The translations under genes and the position numbers were made by a program. A DNA stretch of 64,000 bases. It comes from Bin87 sp965204685 (GTDB lineage: Bacteria; Chloroflexota; Dehalococcoidia; Lucifugimonadales; UBA3495). Of this stretch, positions 60,125 to 64,000 are shown one piece after another (the first letter of the stretch is position 1; every line of letters begins with the position of its first letter). Location: positions 434,001 to 498,000 of the forward strand of contig OZ242004.1 of assembly GCA_965204685.1 (NCBI GenBank). The letters are read 5' to 3'. The notes under the pieces were generated by a model. That model ran no database searches, had not been told where the DNA came from, and saw nothing but the letters and a program-made list of their open reading frames with translations.

Positions 60125-60532
60125 ATGGCGAAACCTTTGGTAAGCGACGAATTATGGGAGATCATACAGCCGCTGCTACCCGCCCCCAAACCCCGGCGGT
60201 TCCGCAATCCGGGACGCCAGCGCATCGACGACCGCAAGGCGCTGACCGGCATACTGTTCGTATTGAAGAGCGGCATTCCCCCGTATCAAGTACGGGGCAG
60301 GCTCTGGGAGATGCTGCCCCAGGAAATGGGATGCGGTTCGGGGATGACCTGCTGGCGTCGGCTGCGGGATTGGCAGCAGGCGGGAGTGTGGGCAAAGCTC
60401 CATGAAACGCTGTTGTCCAGATTGCACGGAGCGGACCAGCTGGACTGGTCACGGGCTTGCGTGGACAGCGCGTCAGTGCGTGCCGTGGGGGGCGGGGAAA
60501 AAGACCGGCCCCAATCCTACGGATCGAGGTAA
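60125..60532 (+). CDS. IS5-family transposase, OrfA part
   Basis: This 135-residue ORF starts at 60125 behind GGAGGTG. It opens MAKPLVSDELWEIIQPLLPA and includes the DUF4096-type N-terminal domain (RKALTGILFVLKSGIPPYQV) and the first catalytic Asp region (ACVDSASVRAVGGGE). The frame diverges at GGGGAAAAAG near 60494-60503. Downstream, frame +1 (equivalently -2) carries the remaining transposase. Confidence 0.85.
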   Translation: MAKPLVSDELWEIIQPLLPAPKPRRFRNPGRQRIDDRKALTGILFVLKSGIPPYQVRGRLWEMLPQEMGCGSGMTCWRRLRDWQQAGVWAKLHETLLSRLHGADQLDWSRACVDSASVRAVGGGEKDRPQSYGSR

Positions 60533-60959
60533 GCCGGGGAGCAAGCATCACGTGCTCACCGAAGCCAATGGAACGCCGCTGTCGGCCATCCTGACCGGCG
60601 CCAATCGCCACGACGTGACGCAGTTGTTGCCCCTGGTGGACGCTGTGCCGTCGGTGCGGGGTCAACGGGGCCGACCCCGTCGCCGGCCAAAGCGGCTGTA
60701 CGCCGACCGAGCCTATGACTCGCGGCGGCATCGCCAGGAACTGCGGGCGCGGCACATCGCGCCCGCCCTGGCCCGGCGGGGCGCCGAACACGGCAGCGGG
60801 CTGGGGGTGCACCGCTGGGTGGTCGAGCGGACCCTGGGTTGGCTGCACCAGTTCCGCCGGCTGCGGGTGCGCTACGAGCGCCGCGCTGACATCCATGAAG
60901 CCTTCATGTCCCTGGGCTGCTCAATCATCTGCTTCCGACGACTAACATCTTTTTGTTAG
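60498..60959 (+). CDS. IS5-family transposase, OrfB part (frame +1)
   Basis: This downstream part reads KKTGPNPTDRGKPGSKHHVL from about 60498. It includes the second catalytic Asp (RLYADRAYDSRRHR) and the Glu region (HRWVVERTLGWLHQFRRLRVRYERR), ending TSFC inside the right terminal repeat. The joint protein would be a complete DDE transposase if the ribosome changes frame at the purine run; otherwise the copy is a one-base mutant. Confidence 0.83.
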   Translation, partial: KKTGPNPTDRGKPGSKHHVLTEANGTPLSAILTGANRHDVTQLLPLVDAVPSVRGQRGRPRRRPKRLYADRAYDSRRHRQELRARHIAPALARRGAEHGSGLGVHRWVVERTLGWLHQFRRLRVRYERRADIHEAFMSLGCSIICFRRLTSFC

Positions 60960-60965
60960 GGGTTC

Positions 60966-60968
60966 TTA
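60966..60968. repeat. Target-site duplication TTA, right
   Basis: It directly follows the right terminal repeat and is identical to 60009-60011. Confidence 0.85.
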
Positions 60969-61320
60969 CATTTCCCTTGATTGTTGGCGAATTCAACCCC
61001 TTTACCATCGACTTTCTTCACTGTACCGGTGAAGGTGAACTTTCGGTCCCGGTCGATCATACGGTCAGTAACATTGGGGTTGCTGGCCTTTTCCTCGTTG
61101 AGCCATCTGTTCAACTGGTTCAAAGGCACCTGAGTTGGGATTGGTGTTGGCTCCCGGTCGGTCAACGTACAAGCGATGAACGCTACTGCGATGATGGAAA
61201 AGACCATCAAGCCTAACAGTCTGGCTAATCTTGTCATTTTGCACCCCCTGGACATGCGCATCATGGCAAACAGAGACAAACACCGACCCACTTCGAGATT
61301 GGTGTCGCCAATTCTCGCTC

Positions 61321-61581
61321 TCACCGAGACGGGCAGTCCGGTAGGTTCCTCAGGTTGTTACGGCTTCGGCCGTCTGCCTCGGTGGTCAGATATTCCTGGC
61401 CTGTCGTACCTCGAACCTTTACATCCACGGTTGGGAATGCTTCTCGTACAAAGTACCGGTGCGTTCGGGATTTGATCTCACGGATGGCCCGCGATTTGGG
61501 AACTATCCCCCAGGTGCCACCCAAGGACATGATGCTGCCGTTCTTATTTTTGCCGCTTGTCGTTACCCTTCGGTCAGCCAT
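61321..61581 (-). CDS. DUF3892 family protein
   Basis: This 86-residue protein starts at 61581 (MADRRVTTSGKNKNG), with AAGGAGG well placed. It matches DUF3892: IVPKSRAIREIKSRTHRYFVR, then VDVKVRGTTGQEYLTTEADGRSRNNLRNLPDC. Family members are small, widely distributed and uncharacterised. It is 83 bp upstream of the disrupted lipoprotein gene on the same strand. A large hairpin lies in its leader. Confidence 0.85.
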   Translation of the reverse strand: MADRRVTTSGKNKNGSIMSLGGTWGIVPKSRAIREIKSRTHRYFVREAFPTVDVKVRGTTGQEYLTTEADGRSRNNLRNLPDCPSR

Positions 61582-61618
61582 ATGGCCTCCTTTGATACTG
61601 CCGAAATTCGCACAGAAA

Positions 61619-61680
61619 GGGGGTTGAACGCAGGCAAACTGTGCCATACAATGGCACACGCCTGCGCCCCCCTCAACCGG
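61619..61680 (-). promoter_or_regulatory. Large hairpin in the DUF3892 gene leader
   Basis: Nested complementary blocks: GGTTGA / TCAACC outside, GCAGGC / GCCTGC in the middle and TGTGCCAT / ATGGCACA at the top with a 3-nt loop. A TGGTACAAT extended -10 on the minus strand (TACAAT at 61731-61736) lies upstream, so the hairpin would be transcribed about 40 nt before the ATG. It could be an attenuator or a protein-binding leader. Confidence 0.55.
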
Positions 61681-61932
61681 GATTCAGGCTGCGCGCCTCT
61701 GGTTGTGAGAGATTCGGGGTGCGCAATTTTATTGTACCACAGCGCAATACTACTCTGCGCTACGTTATTTTGGTACAAAAATTCGTCTGCGCGCCTGCAG
61801 TCTCTGTCTGTACCCTTTGAACGCACTTGGATTGCGCTGAGGGCGAGGACGCTGCAAATCGCGAGTACGAGCGTTAGCGCGCGGGAATGGGATCATCCCG
61901 CAGAGGCGAACGGCATCCGAACGAAGCGCGTG

Positions 61933-61961
61933 TTGCGTGGAATACGAGTGGTTGCTACAAT
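61933..61961 (+). promoter_or_regulatory. Putative promoter of tRNA-Trp
   Basis: TTGCGT (61933-61938) and TACAAT (61956-61961) are spaced 17 bp, 11 bp before the tRNA. Confidence 0.5.
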
Positions 61962-61972
61962 ATTCAGAGCCC

Positions 61973-62046
61973 ACCGGCGTGGTGTAGTGGTAACGCATCG
62001 GTCTCCAAAACCGAAAACGAGGGTTCGATTCCTTCCGCCGGTGCCA
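61973..62046 (+). tRNA. trnW: tRNA-Trp (anticodon CCA)
   Basis: Acceptor ACCGGCG pairs with CGCCGGT, discriminator G and encoded CCA end. The anticodon stem TCGGT/ACCGA encloses CTCCAAA with anticodon CCA. The T-arm carries GTTCGATTC. G as discriminator fits bacterial tRNA-Trp. It is the only tRNA in the window. Confidence 0.95.
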
Positions 62047-62078
62047 ACGCATCCCTACCTTGAGTAGGGATTTTGTTT
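62047..62078 (+). terminator. Rho-independent terminator of tRNA-Trp
   Basis: TCCCTAC-CTTGA-GTAGGGA followed by TTTTGTTT, directly after the tRNA. Confidence 0.75.
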
Positions 62079-62091
62079 GCCGGTGCCGCGT

Positions 62092-62910
62092 TTAATTCCG
62101 GCCGGTTTCCCAAGATACGATGTTCGGGCGCGAAGGCCGGGCTCCCTCGATTTGCCAGGCGCCGTCCTCTTCGCGTAATGCGTCTTGCAGCACGTGGTCC
62201 AACCGGTCCATGGCATCGGTGCCGGGGGTGACGAACAGCCAGCGGGCGACGGCTTCCCGGGCGGCCTCGACACTGTCGAATGTCCGCGGCGGCTGTTGGT
62301 CCAACTCGGTCACCTCGGGTTGGATACCCAATTCCTCCAGCACGGGCAGGAAATGAGGCAGCGACGGCAGCGCGTGCCGCTTTTCGCCGTGGACCCGCTC
62401 CCACAGGTTGTAGACCTGGGACAGTGGCGACGCCTGGAACACGACCGCCATGACCAGGCGCCGGGCGTGATTGTCCATCTTGCGGACGAAAGCTCCGATG
62501 TCTTCGATGACGTAGACCACGTGACTGCACAGGGCCACGTCGGCGGGTTCGACGTCCGCGTCCAGCCAGCCGGACTCGACAATCGAAACGTTCTCGATGT
62601 TGTACTCCTCGGCGGTTTCCCGCAGCACGGCGCACATGCTGGGCGACGGCTCCACGGCGGTGACGGCGCTGCAGGTCAGCGCCAGGGGCAGGGCCAGCCG
62701 GCCACCGCCGGCGCCGATGTCCAGCAGAGTTTCACCGGGCAGCAGTCGGGAGCGGAGGGCCTCAACCGTCCGGTCGTCGGTGCGGTGAGGGTCGGCCTTG
62801 AATTGAGAGGCAAATTGGTTCCAGGTATCGGTGGGCCGCACGCCGCGCATGCGGTCGGACTGCGCATGCTCCACCCGCACCATCTCGCCCCAGGTTTCGA
62901 TTGCGCTCAT
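62092..62910 (-). CDS. Class I SAM-dependent methyltransferase
   Basis: This 272-residue protein has SAM motif I TLLDIGAGGGRLALPLA, an acidic residue in TAVEPSPSM, and motif VESGWLDADVEPADVALCSHVVYVIEDI. The N-terminal region (WNQFASQFKADPHRTDDRTVEALRSRLLPG) and C-terminal FDSVEAAREAVARWLFVTPG are typical of Chloroflexota homologues I recall as unassigned. Small-molecule methylation is expected. It is divergent from the sugar dehydrogenase lipoprotein gene. Confidence 0.82.
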   Translation of the reverse strand: MSAIETWGEMVRVEHAQSDRMRGVRPTDTWNQFASQFKADPHRTDDRTVEALRSRLLPGETLLDIGAGGGRLALPLALTCSAVTAVEPSPSMCAVLRETAEEYNIENVSIVESGWLDADVEPADVALCSHVVYVIEDIGAFVRKMDNHARRLVMAVVFQASPLSQVYNLWERVHGEKRHALPSLPHFLPVLEELGIQPEVTELDQQPPRTFDSVEAAREAVARWLFVTPGTDAMDRLDHVLQDALREEDGAWQIEGARPSRPNIVSWETGRN

Positions 62911-63035
62911 GTCTTTTCTCCAAAGTTGAACATGCGGCGGTGCTCGCCGATAAAGCCGATAAATCAGACCGGATTATATGCTTTGCGAGTGCAAAACATA
63001 TCCCAACGGCGTGACCGGCGTAGTATCTTGAAAAT

Positions 63036-64000
63036 GTGGCAGCGATGGCGACAGTTCTTGCGTTTCTGCTTTTGGCGCTGGCCGTTGGCTGCCAGAGTAT
63101 GCCGGCGGCCCAAACACCGACGCCAGCGGCTCCGACCGCTACTCCGACACCTGAAGCGACGGAATTGCTGCCGGAACCGTCACCCACGATGGCGCCGTCT
63201 CCGTCACCCGCCGGTGTCTCCACATCTCCCACATCACCGCCACCAACCTCGCCTCCGCCAACCGACGCGCCGCCCCTGGAGATGTTGCGACTGGAACTTG
63301 TACCCACTGGCCGCGAGTTCCGAGAGCCCACCAACCTGGTCCAGGCTCAGGACGGCCGGATGCTGGTGACCGAACAGGACGGGAGGATCTGGGCGTTCGA
63401 CCCAGCGGGTTCGGAAATTCCGGCCGCTACGGAGTTACTGGACATCACCGACCGGGTCAGCAGCCGCCGCTCCGAAGAGGGCCTGTTGGGATTGGCCCTG
63501 GACCCCGCCGACGAACAGTTCCTGTACGTCTACTACTCCGCGGCTGATCCCCGCCGCTCGGTGGTCTCCCGCTTCACGTTTGCTGCCGATCAATCGCGTG
63601 TCGAGCCGGACAGCGAGTTGGTGATCCTGGAGGTGGAGCAACCCTACGCCAACCACAACGGCGGGCAGATCGCCTTCGGGCCCGACGGCTACCTGTACAT
63701 CGGCCTGGGCGACGGTGGGTCTGCCGGCGATCCGCTGGGCAGCGGCCAGGACACGTCCACGCTGCTCGGCTCAATCCTGCGCATTGACGTTTCCCAGGTC
63801 ACGCCGGAGCGCCGCTATGCCATCCCACCGGACAACCCCTTCGCGGCTGGCGGCGGACAGGGCGAGATCTGGGCCTACGGCCTGCGCAACCCGTGGCGGT
63901 TCAGCTTCGACCGCGACACCGCTGAGTTGTGGACCGGCGACGTGGGCCAGAACCAGTGGGAGGAGATCGATATCATCCAGCGGGGCGGCAACTACGGGTG
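63036..64000 (+). CDS. PQQ-dependent sugar dehydrogenase-like lipoprotein (truncated by window end)
   Basis: At least 321 residues, starting at GTG 63036 or ATG 63045. The N-terminus VLAFLLLALAVGCQ is a lipoprotein signal (lipobox AVGC), followed by a long Pro/Thr/Ser linker. The beta-propeller domain of the glucose/sorbosone dehydrogenase family follows: EPTNLVQAQDGRMLVTEQDGRIWAF, EEGLLGLALDP, NHNGGQIAFGPDGYLYIGLGDGG, IWAYGLRNPWRFSFDRDT and GDVGQNQWEEID. It would oxidise sugars or related alcohols on the outer face of the membrane. The gene runs off the window. Confidence 0.85.
   Translation, partial: MAAMATVLAFLLLALAVGCQSMPAAQTPTPAAPTATPTPEATELLPEPSPTMAPSPSPAGVSTSPTSPPPTSPPPTDAPPLEMLRLELVPTGREFREPTNLVQAQDGRMLVTEQDGRIWAFDPAGSEIPAATELLDITDRVSSRRSEEGLLGLALDPADEQFLYVYYSAADPRRSVVSRFTFAADQSRVEPDSELVILEVEQPYANHNGGQIAFGPDGYLYIGLGDGGSAGDPLGSGQDTSTLLGSILRIDVSQVTPERRYAIPPDNPFAAGGGQGEIWAYGLRNPWRFSFDRDTAELWTGDVGQNQWEEIDIIQRGGNYG

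Larger units (their letters stand above)
60012..60965 (+). mobile_element. Complete IS5-family (IS427-group-like) insertion sequence, 954 bp
   Basis: Terminal inverted repeats GAACCCCTAACAAAA match over 15 bp at both ends. It is flanked by TTA duplications. Two overlapping frames encode the transposase, and it disrupts a lipoprotein gene. Ends and duplications are perfect, so insertion is recent. Confidence 0.9.
59891..61237 (-). pseudogene. Lipoprotein gene interrupted by an IS5-family element
   Basis: The 5' part starts at 61237 (MTRLARLLGLMVFSIIAVAF, lipobox FIAC), with AGGGGGT upstream. The 3' part ends at 59891. If the element 60012-60965 and one TTA copy are removed, the frame reads through as GKCKFKVKPTSFGRGDAITVYGKLTKV to the stop, restoring a 129-residue protein with no other defect. 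The mature protein has a Pro/Thr linker (REPTPIPTQVP) and a small beta-barrel region (FTFTGTVKKVDGKGVEF), perhaps an OB-fold. Inactivated but recent. Confidence 0.87.

Noticed and set aside
61973..62046. tRNA-Trp as an integration site of a genomic island
   Set aside because: No integrase gene and no direct repeat of the tRNA 3' end was found in the flanking island, so I do not call attachment sites.
61459..62067. 202-codon plus-strand frame running through tRNA-Trp
   Set aside because: It overlaps the tRNA completely and is antisense to DUF3892, with no recognisable domain.

Overview
The window reads as a high-GC chromosomal segment of an uncultured Chloroflexota, most likely a Dehalococcoidia / SAR202-type bacterium. 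This is an inference from gene content: many unrelated catabolic oxidoreductases and hydrolases (enolase superfamily, FMN-dependent oxidase, Rieske dioxygenase, two CocE/NonD hydrolases, DUF917/HyuA), a DUF5679 mini-protein, and a tmRNA whose tag ends GEREFALAA, which I recall as close to the Dehalococcoides tag. There are no ribosomal or other housekeeping operons to fix the taxonomy. The only RNA genes I find are tmRNA (20435-20790) and tRNA-Trp (61973-62046).

Layout. 1-1000: an inverted repeat, then a small protein coupled to a retropepsin-like protease. 1003-6369 (+): a tightly packed operon of flavin monooxygenase, dihydropyrimidinase, enolase-superfamily dehydratase, amidase and a DUF4258/DUF2283 pair. 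It converges on 10553-6343 (-): phosphotriesterase-family hydrolase, MFS exporter, ThDP enzyme. 10.9-20.3 kb: mixed genes including a CMD protein, PLD protein, agmatinase-like protein, enoyl-CoA hydratase, MFS transporter, MBL hydrolase, DUF2851 protein, three tandem cupins and a methyltransferase. 21.2-26.0 kb (+): FMN alpha-hydroxyacid oxidase, SDR, DUF917, HyuA. 26.8-27.8 kb: radical SAM protein behind a near-consensus promoter. 32.7-27.8 kb (-): CocE hydrolase, Uma2, Rieske alpha and beta, a gluconate-dehydrogenase-subunit-3 homologue. 33.2-43.8 kb: cyclase, DUF5679, MerA-like reductase, HEPN-like protein, TRAP permease, cation transporter, alpha/beta hydrolase and a 976-residue GlcD-GlcF fusion. 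43.8-50.9 kb (-): a 1992-residue secreted CARDB-repeat protein with a secreted partner. 51.3-57.6 kb: Uma2, BioY, MBL protein, a second CocE hydrolase, a lipoprotein and an unrecognised cytosolic protein.

58-62 kb is a visibly different accessory island. It holds an IS6-like DDE transposase, a 27-residue membrane micro-ORF, a complete IS5-family element that has split a lipoprotein gene and left a TTA duplication, a DUF3892 gene with a large hairpin in its leader, and tRNA-Trp. The window ends with a methyltransferase and the start of a PQQ-type sugar dehydrogenase lipoprotein.

Several intergenic repeat families recur across the window: a 112-bp inverted-repeat element (three full copies and one half), a GAGATTGCC..CGCAATGAC palindrome family, and a family carrying a GATGCACAGGAT core. 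The operons look like self-contained catabolic modules (hydrolysis of cyclic amides or lactones, oxidation of hydroxyacids, ring hydroxylation) with their own exporters, rather than one continuous pathway.
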